A program made the translations under genes and the position numbers. Source: Silvibacterium acidisoli (GTDB lineage: Bacteria; Acidobacteriota; Terriglobia; Terriglobales; Acidobacteriaceae). From it: a stretch of DNA of 64,000 nucleotides. The stretch covers positions 2,666,001 to 2,730,000 of the forward strand of contig CP085323.1 in the NCBI GenBank assembly GCA_022870745.1. Reading direction: 5' to 3'. Shown one piece after another: positions 27,680 to 36,401 of this stretch. Position 1 is the first letter of the stretch. Every line of letters begins with the position of its first letter. The notes below the pieces were generated by a model. That model searched no databases. It was given only the letters and a program-made list of their open reading frames with translations, and was not told the origin of the DNA.

Positions 27680-30600
27680 ATGGATGGCAGGCGGATGCCG
27701 AAGAGAATTACCCGTTATCTTGTATCGCTTTTTACACTTTTTGTTCTGTGTCAATTCATCAGCATCTATCTCAGCTGGCCCAAGCAGTTCATTCTTGGCG
27801 GCGTCAGCGTCGTCCTGGCCATTGCTCTCAACAGGCTCAATAAATCGCGCATTACCACGATCGCCCTGATGTTTCTTTCGATCGGGGCCACGCTCCGCTA
27901 TGGATGGTGGCGTGTGCGTTCGATCATTGAATTCTTTTCGAACGAGGCGAATACCCGCGTCGGCATCGATGCCTTCCTGATGCTGTTGCTGCTTTCAGCG
28001 GAAGCTTACACGCTGGTCATCATGGTGCTGGGCTACATGCAGACGGCGTGGCCGCTGCATCGCGAGCCCATTCCGTTGCCTGCCGACGAAGAAGAGTGGC
28101 CGCATGTCGACGTCCTTATCCCGACATACAATGAACCGCTGTCTCTGGTTCGCTATACGGCGCTCGCCGCGGTCAACATCGACTATCCGCCGGAAAAGCT
28201 GCATGTCTACATCCTTGACGACGGCACTCGCGCGGACTTCCGCCAGTTTGCGGAAGAGGCCGGCATTGGCTACGTGGTGCGCGAGAAGCACAACCATGCG
28301 AAGGCAGGGAACATCAATCATGCGCTGACGCAGATGTCGTCGCCGCTGGTGGCGATCTTCGATTGCGATCACGTGCCCACGCGCAGCTTTCTGCAGGTCA
28401 CGGCGGGATGGTTTCTTGCCGATCCGAAGCTGGGCATGCTGCAGACTCCGCACCATTTCTATTCGCCGGACCCTTTCGAGCGAAACCTGACGCGCTACAA
28501 GACGATTCCGAATGAAGGCGAGCTCTTTTACGGGCTCATCCAGGATGGCAACGACTTCTGGAATGCCACGTTCTTCTGCGGCTCCTGCGCGGTGCTGCGG
28601 CGTACTGCTCTGAACGATGTTGGCGGTGTCGCGGTCGAAACCGTCACCGAGGACGCGCATACCTCGTTGAAGATGCAGAAGCGCGGCTGGAACACTGCAT
28701 ACATCAATATTCCGCAGGCTGCGGGGCTGGCGACGGAGACACTGTCGGCGCACGTGGGGCAGCGTATCCGCTGGGCGCGCGGCATGATTCAAATCATGCG
28801 TGTCGACAACCCGTTGCTGGCGCGGGGACTCAAGTTTACGCAGCGGCTCTGCTATTTCAATGCGATGGCGCATTTTCTTTATGCCGTGCCAAGACTGGTC
28901 TTCCTGTGCGCGCCGCTGGTGTACATGTTGCTGGGCCGCACGATCATTCCCGGCTACTGGGTTGTGATTGTTGCGTATGCGCTGCCGCACCTGGTGCTCT
29001 CGAGCCTTACCAACTCGCGTATCCAGGGCAAATTCCGTCATTCGTTCTGGAACGAAATTTACGAGACGGTGCTTGCGCCTTACATCCTCGCGCCAACGCT
29101 GCTGGCTTTGATCAATCCGAAGCTGGGCAAGTTCAACGTGACGGACAAGGGCAGCACCCTGGCTGAAACGCGTTTCGACCGGCACATCGCAGCTCCGGTG
29201 TCTTGGATGATGTTCCTGAATTTGCTGGGCATGCTGATGGCTCCTTACCGGCTCTTCGTTCTCGATCCTCAGCATCCGGGAACGGTGATTGCCAATCTCT
29301 TCTGGATTGTCTTCAACATGGTGATCCTTGGTGTGTCGGCCGCGGTTGCATACGAGCAGCAGCAGCGGCGCTCCTCGGTGCGCGTGGATGTGAGGATTCC
29401 GGTGAGAATTACATTGCCGGATGGCCACATTCTTGAAGGTACGACGGTCGATATGTCTGTCGGTGGATCGGATATTCGCGTCGCGCGCCCGGAGAATGTC
29501 TCCTATCGCGATGTGCTGCATCTATCTTTCCCGCAACATACCGGCGATGCCGAAGTGCCGGCGCGGGTGGTGGGCATCAAGGGCGAAGGCATGCGGCTGA
29601 AGTTTGAGCCGATGAGCATCGCTGAGCAGGAGACGCTGACGCGTGCCATTTACTCGCGGGCCGATGCGTGGCTCGATTCGCGCCGTACCGGCGAGGTAGA
29701 TCGTCCGCTGCTGAGCCTGGCGCGCGTGATCCGGTTGTCTTTTATCGGCATCAAGCAGGTGGCCAAGAGTGTCGTCACGAAGCAATCCAGCGGCGGCAAA
29801 GAACTGCCGGTGGCGCGAACCGCAAGCACGATCCTGTTATTCCTTCTGCTGTTCGTGCCGGCGCGGCTTACGGCACAGATCACGTCTGTCGATCCTGCTG
29901 CTGAAGCCGCGGTAAAGGCCACCGACAGGACTTATGAGGTCAGCCTGAAGGATATGGGCGCTCCCGGCACGATCGAGATGCATGGTCCGCATTCCTTCTA
30001 CTCGGTACATTTCACGTTGCCTCATGCCCTGGTGCCGGGAAAGGCGTTGCTGAATTTGAACTACCGCTTTGCTCCGGGACTGGCTGCGAATTCCGGGTCG
30101 TTCAAGGTCGCGATCAATAACACGAATTTTGCCACGCTGCAGGCGCCTTCAAGTCCGGGGCAGAGCAACGACTACTCTTTCACGACACTGACCGTTCCTG
30201 AAGACATGCTGGCGCGTGAGAATACGCTGACGTTCGAGTTTAACGGGAGCGGCGTGATGCAGTCGGAGGTCCAGGAGCGCGCGAACGTACTGGGAAGTAT
30301 CGGTGTCTCTTCAACACTGCAGGTAAGCGGGGAAGCGATTCCGATGAGCAACGATCTGAGCCTGCTGCCGCTTCCGTTGCTCGATACTGACCTGCAGACC
30401 TCGACCACTATCCCCTTCGTCTTTCTGACGCAGCCTACCGTCGGCACATTGCAGGCAGCAGGGGTGGTGGCATCGTGGCTTGGTTTGCTCTCCGGTCCGC
30501 GCCCGGTGAAATTTACCGCATCGGTCGGTGTGATTCCTCCCGGCAATGTCGTCGTCTTTTCCAACCTGCCGGCCCAACTGCCTGAATCGCTGCAGTATCC

Positions 30601-32062
30601 TTCGGCGGCCAATGCCTACGTCGCGCTGCGCCGCAATCCTAACGACCCGACCGGCAGCGTGCTTGTTCTTGGCGGGCGAGACGACGGGCAGTTGCTTGCG
30701 GTTGCGCAAAGTCTTGCCCTGAAAGCGAAGGTAAGCCAGGCGGGCGCGCACATGAGTGGGGCACTGCACGGCGATACCTACACGCTGAGTGATTATCGTC
30801 TTCCCGATCCGCGTGAGAACGATGACGCACCTCGCTGGATGCCGACGGACAAGCTTCTGTCGCTGGCAGACTTCGGTGCGCCCGGTTCGCTGGTCAGCGA
30901 CGGATCCGAGTCGCTTCCGGTGTATTTTCGTGTGCCGCCCGATCTGTTCTATGGAGAGATGCAGCAGCTTCATCTGCATGTCGAATATCGTTACAACGCG
31001 CAGGCGCTCGCCGCGGGATCTGCCTTGCGTATTTACCTGAACGGAATGCTGATCAATGAAGCGCCTTTGCCTGCGGGAGAGGGAACGAGCGACCGTAAGC
31101 GTGAGGTGATGGTGCCGGTAACGGAGATGCGTCCGTTCGGAAACACATTGCGCTTTAATTTTGACTTTGTCCCGCGTGATCGCAGCCACATCGGAGAGAA
31201 TGCCGCTTCTACGTTGCACGGAGAGGTGTTGCCGGCTTCGACGCTCGACATCCGCGGATTCAGCAACTGGGCGAAGATGCCTGACATCGAGCTGTTCTCA
31301 AATGCCGGTTTCCCTTTTACGCAGAAGGCCGATCTTTCCGAGACGACCGCCGTGCTGCCTGCGGCGCCCAGTCCTGATGAGATCGCACTCTACCTGCAGA
31401 TGATGGCGCACTTCGGCACGCAGACAGGTTATCCGGTGCTGAGGGTGACCGTGGCGGGTCCGGATACATCCATCGCGAGCGATCGCGATTACCTGATTCT
31501 CGGAACAGTGGCAGACCAGCCTGCGTTCCATTCGCTTGCCCCTTATCTGCCGGTTACATTCGACGTGAACGGGATACATATCAAGGAGATCAGCAAGCTG
31601 CTCTCGCCCTTTCAGGCACTGTGGAACAAGATCGACGGAGAGTTTGAGGAACCTCATTATCCTTCGAGCCGGGGCGGAATGCCCGATGCGATGATCGAAG
31701 GCTTTGAATCTCCGTACGCCTCCGGCAGATCGGTGGTCCTGGTGGCGCTTAAGGATGATGCATCGAGGAAAGACTTTGTAGGGGCCTTCCTTGAGCGCTA
31801 CCAGTCAAGCGATATTGCGCACACGGTCAGCCTGTTGCGTGGCGGACACTTTACGTCCTACGACGCGAAGACGACGGTCTACCACGTAGGCAATATCTCC
31901 TGGTACACGCGCTTGCGTATCTGGCTTACCCAGTACTTCTGGGTGCTGCTGCTGGCAGGAGGAGCTTTGAGCCTGCTGGTTGCGTCATGGACCAATGACT
32001 ACCTTGCAGATCGAGCCAGAAGGCGGATTGGCGTGGCCGAACTGCGCAAGGCTATGAGTTAG
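27680..32062 (+). CDS. cellulose synthase BcsA-BcsB fusion
   Basis: A 1460-residue inner-membrane synthase with both subunits of bacterial cellulose synthase in one chain. The BcsA half has N-terminal helices, a GT2 domain with LDDG (about 178-181), FDCDH, TEDAH (about 322-326) and GQRIRWARG (QxxRW, about 359-367), further helices, and a PilZ domain (about 560-680) with QQRRSSVR and DMSVGG, the signature for c-di-GMP binding. A hydrophobic linker near 715-735 (TILLFLLLFVPARLTAQ) may act as an internal export signal. The BcsB half (about 740-1420) is periplasmic, and a final helix (FWVLLLAGGALSLLVA) anchors it. The start may be ATG 27680 or 27695. No bcsC or bcsZ follows; the next gene is convergent and overlaps its 3' end by 11 bp. 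Confidence 0.92.
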   Translation: MDGRRMPKRITRYLVSLFTLFVLCQFISIYLSWPKQFILGGVSVVLAIALNRLNKSRITTIALMFLSIGATLRYGWWRVRSIIEFFSNEANTRVGIDAFLMLLLLSAEAYTLVIMVLGYMQTAWPLHREPIPLPADEEEWPHVDVLIPTYNEPLSLVRYTALAAVNIDYPPEKLHVYILDDGTRADFRQFAEEAGIGYVVREKHNHAKAGNINHALTQMSSPLVAIFDCDHVPTRSFLQVTAGWFLADPKLGMLQTPHHFYSPDPFERNLTRYKTIPNEGELFYGLIQDGNDFWNATFFCGSCAVLRRTALNDVGGVAVETVTEDAHTSLKMQKRGWNTAYINIPQAAGLATETLSAHVGQRIRWARGMIQIMRVDNPLLARGLKFTQRLCYFNAMAHFLYAVPRLVFLCAPLVYMLLGRTIIPGYWVVIVAYALPHLVLSSLTNSRIQGKFRHSFWNEIYETVLAPYILAPTLLALINPKLGKFNVTDKGSTLAETRFDRHIAAPVSWMMFLNLLGMLMAPYRLFVLDPQHPGTVIANLFWIVFNMVILGVSAAVAYEQQQRRSSVRVDVRIPVRITLPDGHILEGTTVDMSVGGSDIRVARPENVSYRDVLHLSFPQHTGDAEVPARVVGIKGEGMRLKFEPMSIAEQETLTRAIYSRADAWLDSRRTGEVDRPLLSLARVIRLSFIGIKQVAKSVVTKQSSGGKELPVARTASTILLFLLLFVPARLTAQITSVDPAAEAAVKATDRTYEVSLKDMGAPGTIEMHGPHSFYSVHFTLPHALVPGKALLNLNYRFAPGLAANSGSFKVAINNTNFATLQAPSSPGQSNDYSFTTLTVPEDMLARENTLTFEFNGSGVMQSEVQERANVLGSIGVSSTLQVSGEAIPMSNDLSLLPLPLLDTDLQTSTTIPFVFLTQPTVGTLQAAGVVASWLGLLSGPRPVKFTASVGVIPPGNVVVFSNLPAQLPESLQYPSAANAYVALRRNPNDPTGSVLVLGGRDDGQLLAVAQSLALKAKVSQAGAHMSGALHGDTYTLSDYRLPDPRENDDAPRWMPTDKLLSLADFGAPGSLVSDGSESLPVYFRVPPDLFYGEMQQLHLHVEYRYNAQALAAGSALRIYLNGMLINEAPLPAGEGTSDRKREVMVPVTEMRPFGNTLRFNFDFVPRDRSHIGENAASTLHGEVLPASTLDIRGFSNWAKMPDIELFSNAGFPFTQKADLSETTAVLPAAPSPDEIALYLQMMAHFGTQTGYPVLRVTVAGPDTSIASDRDYLILGTVADQPAFHSLAPYLPVTFDVNGIHIKEISKLLSPFQALWNKIDGEFEEPHYPSSRGGMPDAMIEGFESPYASGRSVVLVALKDDASRKDFVGAFLERYQSSDIAHTVSLLRGGHFTSYDAKTTVYHVGNISWYTRLRIWLTQYFWVLLLAGGALSLLVASWTNDYLADRARRRIGVAELRKAMS

Positions 32063-32627
32063 CCGGAACTGACTCCGCGTCCGGTATGGGCGTGACCGGG
32101 ACTTCCAACGCACTTACGAACCTCGGAAAGAACTCAAAGGCTGCTGCTACGGCAGTGAGTTCGATCATCTGCGCGTCGGTGAAGAAGTTTTTTGCTGCGG
32201 CATAGGCTGCGTCGTCGATGGCGTGCGTGTCCTTGTGGAGCCTGTCTGCATAGCGGAAGCCCGCCTTTTCGGCATCGGTGAATGGCCCAGCTTCAAAGTT
32301 CTTCATACCCTCGACCTGTTCGGGGCGTGCGCCTGCCAGCTTCGCGAGGTGGGTGTGAGAAGAGATGCAGTATTCGCAGTCGTTGAGATAGGCCACGCGT
32401 GCAGCGATGAGCTCCTTGTACCAGCACTCGAGTGAGCGCGTTTCCATGAGCGGTTTGAGGAATGCTGCAAAGCCCAGCGCAAGCTCCGGTACATTGGCGA
32501 CCGTCTTGAACATGTTGGGAACAACGCCGCGTTCGGCGAGAAGCTTGTCGTAGAGAGGGGTAAGTTCAGCGGCGACTTCATCGCGTTCGAGCATGCGGAT
32601 GCGCCCTTGTTGTGTGTTGCTGCTCAT
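32052..32627 (-). CDS. AhpD-like carboxymuconolactone decarboxylase family protein
   Basis: A 191-residue all-helical protein of the AhpD/CMD superfamily. The redox motif is visible as CEYCISSHTH (CxxC with the trailing His), which in AhpD-type proteins carries peroxidase or alkylhydroperoxide-reductase activity. The Glu preceding the motif (ARVAYLND region) is less clear. The length fits the 'peroxidase-related' branch rather than the short CMD enzymes. AGGAG lies just before the ATG. It is last in a minus-strand run cupin-SDR-this gene, starting 12 bp after the SDR stop. Its 3' end overlaps the convergent cellulose synthase gene by 11 bp. Substrate unknown. Confidence 0.78.
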   Translation of the reverse strand: MSSNTQQGRIRMLERDEVAAELTPLYDKLLAERGVVPNMFKTVANVPELALGFAAFLKPLMETRSLECWYKELIAARVAYLNDCEYCISSHTHLAKLAGARPEQVEGMKNFEAGPFTDAEKAGFRYADRLHKDTHAIDDAAYAAAKNFFTDAQMIELTAVAAAFEFFPRFVSALEVPVTPIPDAESVPANS

Positions 32628-32639
32628 GGAAATCTCCTG

Positions 32640-33428
32640 TTAAAGGCCTTTGTAGAGTCCGCCATCGACGAGCAAGGTCTGCCCGGTGATGAAGGATGCG
32701 CGATCGGAAGCAAGCCAGACAATGGCGTCGGCAACTTCATCGGCTTCGCCTACCCGTTGCAGTGCTGTCTGGCTGCCGAGGCGCTTGAAAAAGTCGTCTT
32801 CACTGATGCCTTCTTCGGCGGCGCGGTTCTGTACCAGATGCTTCAGGCGGCTGGTCGCCGTATAGCCGGGGCCAACATTGTTTACGGTAATTCCGTCTCT
32901 GCCGAACTCGTTCGAAAGACTTTTCACCAGGCCGAGCACACCTGCGCGTACCGCGTTCGAGTAGACGAGTTCATAGACAGGTTGGCGCGTTGCAACTGAT
33001 GTGAGGGTGACAATGCGGCCCCAGTGTTTTTTCCGCATCCATGGGATCACTGCGTGAGCAAAGTAGACCACGCTCATAAAGTTCAACTCTATGGCCCTAT
33101 GCCATTCCTCGGTATTCGTCGAAAGAAACATCTTCGGCGGAGGGCCGCCAGCATTGGTGACACAGATATCGATTCCGCCGAATTGCGCCGCTACCCTGGC
33201 AACGAAGTCGTTGACATCTTTTTCCGAGGTCACGTCGAGTGGGTAGGCAAAGACTTCAGCGCCATGATTGTTACGAATTTCGTCGGCGGCTGCGCGCAGC
33301 TTCTTTTCGTCGCGTGAACACATAGCTACGCGTGCGCCTTCCTGCGCGAATTTTCCTGCCGCGGCGCGGGCGATACCATCACTCGAAGCGCAGACGATGA
33401 CGCTGCGGCCTTTCAGTCCCAGATCCAC
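32640..33428 (-). CDS. SDR-family oxidoreductase lacking the standard catalytic Lys
   Basis: A 262-residue protein with the short-chain dehydrogenase fold: a Rossmann start (GRSVIVCASSDGIA), LDVTSEKDV, TNAGGPPP (NAG motif), and the C-terminal SFITGQTLLVDGG. The cofactor motif is atypical (ASSDGIA in place of TGxxxGIG). The catalytic tetrad is altered: Ser144 and Tyr156 are present (TLTSV, YSNAV), but the Lys expected at 160 is Val. These features match the 'BKR-like' SDR subgroup, known to deviate from both motifs. It may therefore be a non-standard reductase or dehydrogenase. GTG start 33428 follows a clear AAGGAG site. It sits between cupin and AhpD-like genes in one operon. Confidence 0.82.
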   Translation of the reverse strand: MDLGLKGRSVIVCASSDGIARAAAGKFAQEGARVAMCSRDEKKLRAAADEIRNNHGAEVFAYPLDVTSEKDVNDFVARVAAQFGGIDICVTNAGGPPPKMFLSTNTEEWHRAIELNFMSVVYFAHAVIPWMRKKHWGRIVTLTSVATRQPVYELVYSNAVRAGVLGLVKSLSNEFGRDGITVNNVGPGYTATSRLKHLVQNRAAEEGISEDDFFKRLGSQTALQRVGEADEVADAIVWLASDRASFITGQTLLVDGGLYKGL

Positions 33429-33431
33429 CTG

Positions 33432-33818
33432 CTACTCCTTGGTTGCAACGCTTTGGTGACGAAGATAGGCATCGTTGCCAGAGATCCAGTCCTGGCGCGG
33501 CGGATCGAAGATGTCTAGGTCCACGGTGTCTTCGAGGGCAAAGGCTTCGTGCGGAACGTTCGGAGGAATGCAGAGCACTTCGCCTGCGCTGACAATGATG
33601 TCCTTGCCTGCGACAACGAAGCGCAATGCCCCCTCCAGGATGTACGAGACCTGCTCGTTTGCATGGCTGTGTTCGGGAACGTGTGCGCCTTTCTTCAGAA
33701 GGACACGTGCGAGCATGACATTGGTCCCGACGATGAAGTGGCGATCCAGGGTGTCGTTCATTTTTTCGACGGGAAGATCATTCCATTTTGTGAGAGTGAC
33801 GCCATTCTCGGTGCTCAA
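33432..33818 (-). CDS. cupin-domain protein
   Basis: A 128-residue single-domain cupin. Metal ligands are recognisable in motif 1 (PEHSHANEQVSYILEG: two His and a Glu) and motif 2 (PPNVPHEAFA: His). Such small cupins act as isomerases, dioxygenases or sugar-acid epimerases, or bind small molecules. It starts with TTG at 33818, preceded by GGAGGAA at good spacing, and ends 3 bp before the SDR gene, so it heads a three-gene operon. In this sugar-gene setting a role in uronate or keto-sugar conversion is plausible but unproven. Confidence 0.8.
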   Translation of the reverse strand: MSTENGVTLTKWNDLPVEKMNDTLDRHFIVGTNVMLARVLLKKGAHVPEHSHANEQVSYILEGALRFVVAGKDIIVSAGEVLCIPPNVPHEAFALEDTVDLDIFDPPRQDWISGNDAYLRHQSVATKE

Positions 33819-33953
33819 GTTTCCTCCGCGATACGTTTTTGCGCACTTCCACGATAACGCGGGAAGGCAGATCTGTCAGGCGAGGCAATTCGCAATTGTG
33901 TGGCATTCTACCTACGTGGTTTGACGGGTATGTTTTCTGTCGTGGAGGAAACC

Positions 33954-34979
33954 TTGCGGGTTGGAATGATCGGCACCGGCGCTATCGCAGCCAAGCATGC
34001 GCAGGCATACCGGAATATCGGTTATGAGATCGTCGCGTGCACGAATACGACCGAGTCGCGCGGCAGGGAGTTCGCGGCTGCGACGGGAGCTGAGTTTTTT
34101 GCGACAGCGGAAGAGGTTTGCAACGATCCTCGAGTCGATTTCGTGGATGTGTGCACGATGCCCGACTATCGGCTGCAGGTCATCGAGATGTGCGCGCGCA
34201 ACGGTAAGCATGTGCTGGTGCAGAAGCCGATGGCGATCGCGCTCGATACTGCGGAACGGATGATCCTGCTTGCTCAGGATGCGGATATTACGCTTGGTGT
34301 CGTCAGCCAGCATCGCTTCGATGATTCGGCGATCTTCCTGCGCAAGGCTATTGCCGAGGGCAGGCTTGGCGAAATCCTCCAGGCAGATGCTTATGTGAAG
34401 TGGTATCGCTCCGCGGAATATTACAGCCGGCCGATCAAGGGCAGCTGGGCGGTTGAGGGAGGCGGCGCTCTCATCAACCAGGGGATTCACCAGGTGGACC
34501 TGTTGCTGTATCTTGCTGGAGCGGTCGATGAGGTCTCCGGCTACTGGAAGCTCGGTGCGCTGCATCGCATCGAGTCGGAAGATTTAGTGACCGCGGTCAT
34601 GCACTACGCTTCTGGTGCGATTGGCGTGATCCAGGCGGCGACGGCTATCTGGCCGGGTTATCCTGAGCGCATTGAGATTCATGGCACGAAAGGTTCGGCG
34701 ATCATCACGGGTGACAGGCTTACGACCTGGGATGTGAAGGACGATAGCGGAGAGCCTGCGCCTGTTGTGGGGGCAGGCGCATCGGGTGCTTCCGATCCCA
34801 TGGCGATTTCGCTTGTGCCATTCGAGCGGCAGTTGAAAGATTTCGGCGATGCCTGCACGCAGCGCCGTCCGCCTGCCTGCTCCGGCGTCGACGGCTACCG
34901 TGCATTGCAGCTTGTGCAAAGCATTTACACCTCGTGCCGTGAGGCGCGAAGGGTTTCCATTCCCGCTGTTCACTTTTAG
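33954..34979 (+). CDS. Gfo/Idh/MocA-family oxidoreductase
   Basis: NAD(P)-dependent sugar/inositol dehydrogenase family member of about 341 residues. The N-terminal Rossmann motif is [17 protein letters not shown]; the family's EKP motif appears as VQKPMAI, where Gln replaces Glu before Lys-Pro. The C-terminal domain has [16 protein letters not shown], with the catalytic-region His. The TTG at 33954 is preferred because GGAGG lies 5 nt before it and the fold begins immediately; ATG 33930 would add 8 residues. It is divergent from the cupin operon. The next gene starts 7 bp after its stop, so they form an operon. Substrate unknown; likely a sugar, sugar acid, inositol or glycoside. Confidence 0.85.
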   Translation: MRVGMIGTGAIAAKHAQAYRNIGYEIVACTNTTESRGREFAAATGAEFFATAEEVCNDPRVDFVDVCTMPDYRLQVIEMCARNGKHVLVQKPMAIALDTAERMILLAQDADITLGVVSQHRFDDSAIFLRKAIAEGRLGEILQADAYVKWYRSAEYYSRPIKGSWAVEGGGALINQGIHQVDLLLYLAGAVDEVSGYWKLGALHRIESEDLVTAVMHYASGAIGVIQAATAIWPGYPERIEIHGTKGSAIITGDRLTTWDVKDDSGEPAPVVGAGASGASDPMAISLVPFERQLKDFGDACTQRRPPACSGVDGYRALQLVQSIYTSCREARRVSIPAVHF

Positions 34980-34986
34980 GAGAGAT

Positions 34987-35484
34987 ATGCCGATTGCTGA
35001 TGACCTTGCGAAGATTGCGGTACAGGAGTCGGAGCTTGTTTTCCCAAGCTTCGATGCGGAGCGCGCGTGGAAGCTCGGTTCGAAGCTGCGGCAGTTTGCC
35101 ACGGAACGCAATCACAAGGTAGCGATCGATGTGCGGCGCTTCGGGCAGCAGCTGTTCTTCACCGCGCTTGCCAATACGACCCCGGACAATTCCGAGTGGG
35201 TGCGGCGCAAGAGCAACGTGGTGGCGCGATTCCTGCGCAGCTCCTATGCCGTTGGTCTGCAGCTACAACAGAAGAATAGCGACATGATGCAGAAGTATGG
35301 ATTACCGCTCTCGGACTATGCTTCGCATGGCGGGAGCTTTCCTCTGCATGTCCGTGGAGCGGGGGTGATCGGTGCTGTGACCGTATCGGGACTCGCGCAG
35401 CGCGAAGACCATGGCCTGGTGGTCGAGGCACTCTGTGCTCTGCTCGGCAGAGATCACAACGAGTTTCGCCTGCCCGTCGAATAA
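34987..35484 (+). CDS. GlcG/HbpS-like (UPF0303) heme-degrading-domain protein
   Basis: A 165-residue protein of the GlcG/HbpS fold (heme-degrading domain, UPF0303 branch). Visible features are a helical N-terminal part ([20 protein letters not shown]), the strand [37 protein letters not shown], and the C-terminal [16 protein letters not shown], the conserved Gly-rich strand. Biochemical roles in the family are poorly known; some members bind heme or cobalamin and others are linked to sugar-acid operons such as glc. AGGAGAG precedes the ATG. It overlaps nothing and follows the Gfo/Idh/MocA gene by 7 bp, so a shared pathway is likely. Confidence 0.78.
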   Translation: MPIADDLAKIAVQESELVFPSFDAERAWKLGSKLRQFATERNHKVAIDVRRFGQQLFFTALANTTPDNSEWVRRKSNVVARFLRSSYAVGLQLQQKNSDMMQKYGLPLSDYASHGGSFPLHVRGAGVIGAVTVSGLAQREDHGLVVEALCALLGRDHNEFRLPVE

Positions 35485-35486
35485 GG

Positions 35487-35514
35487 ATCGGCCCGCCGTG
35501 CATGGCGGGCCGAT
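35487..35514. terminator. bidirectional hairpin between convergent genes
   Basis: Perfect 11-bp stem ATCGGCCCGCC (35487-35497) and GGCGGGCCGAT (35504-35514) with loop GTGCAT, just after the GlcG-like stop and before the stop of the convergent TIM-barrel gene. There is no T-run, so it may terminate weakly or act as a barrier. Confidence 0.6.
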
Positions 35515-35519
35515 GAGGA

Positions 35520-36401
35520 TTAGCAGTCGAGGCCGGCGTTCTTCAGTGCGGCCTTCATGTCCTGCATGCTCTTGCGCGTGGAGGCCTCGGGAGTTCCCGC
35601 CCCGCGCCAGTGCGTTTCAAGGCTTACGGCGTAGTGGTAGCCGTCGCGCTTGAGTGCGCGGAACTGACCGACCCAGTCAACAACGCCGGTGCCTACGGGC
35701 TGCCAGTCGAATTTGCCGCCTTCCCTGCGTGTTGCGTTCTTGCAGTGGCAGTGCCCGATGCGGTCGAAGGGAATGGCCTTGTAGTCGTCCGGGTAGGGCA
35801 CGTCGCCTGCAAAGGTAGCCGAGTTGCCCGGGTCCCAGTTGAGCATGAAGTTCTTGTTGGTGATTTCTTTCAGCAACTCCGCCGCTTCCTTGCCGCTGCC
35901 GGTGTTACAGGCCATTTCATTTTCGAGCAGCAGGATGACGTTGTGCTTTGCGCATTTGTCAGCGGCTTCGCGAAGCTTGTCATTCATGGCGGCGCGATAG
36001 GGCTTCGGGTCTTCGAGACGCCAGAAGTCGAAGCAGCGCAGGCGATCGGTCTGGAAGGCCTTGGTCAGCTCCAGGCAGCGTTCGAGGAGAATGTCCTGCT
36101 GCTTGAAGTCGAAGTCGGCGTGGAACTGGTCGCGATGCGGGCTCTCTTTCGAGATAGGAGCGCCGGGCCAGTCGGTCTTGAAGAGCGGACTGGCGATGTC
36201 GGTCACGCGCAGCTTGTACTTTTCGAGAATGCGGCGCGCTTCGGCGATCTCCTTCGAGTCGAGATCGGTGATGTTCTTGTTCCACATGCCGCGAAGCTCG
36301 ATCCACTGAAGACCGAAGTCGTTTGCTGCGACAGAGCAGGCGTGATCGAAGTCCTGACTGATTTCATCGTTGATGACGGCGACACGAAACTGGCAGCTCA
36401 T
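35520..36401 (-). CDS. sugar phosphate isomerase/epimerase-like TIM-barrel protein
   Basis: A 293-residue protein of the xylose-isomerase-like TIM-barrel superfamily (AP-endonuclease 2 fold). Typical features are WIELRG near the first strands, LLLENEMACNTG in the middle, MLNWDPGNS (metal-ligand Asp), IGHCHCKNA (His) and a late VSLETHWRG with a Glu. Family members isomerise or epimerise sugars and inosose-type compounds using a divalent metal. It has no signal peptide, unlike its neighbour. Its ATG overlaps the stop of the upstream TIM-barrel gene by 4 bp (ATGA). It is last in a long minus-strand operon of sugar genes. Exact substrate unknown. Confidence 0.83.
   Translation of the reverse strand: MSCQFRVAVINDEISQDFDHACSVAANDFGLQWIELRGMWNKNITDLDSKEIAEARRILEKYKLRVTDIASPLFKTDWPGAPISKESPHRDQFHADFDFKQQDILLERCLELTKAFQTDRLRCFDFWRLEDPKPYRAAMNDKLREAADKCAKHNVILLLENEMACNTGSGKEAAELLKEITNKNFMLNWDPGNSATFAGDVPYPDDYKAIPFDRIGHCHCKNATRREGGKFDWQPVGTGVVDWVGQFRALKRDGYHYAVSLETHWRGAGTPEASTRKSMQDMKAALKNAGLDC

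Noticed and set aside
30311-31219. 302-codon minus-strand frame inside the cellulose synthase fusion
   Set aside because: Antisense to a clear BcsB domain; product is basic, without domains.
33828-33834. GCGATAC before the cupin operon as another ROK site
   Set aside because: Only a single 7-bp half-site without a partner arm; expected by chance several times in 64 kb.
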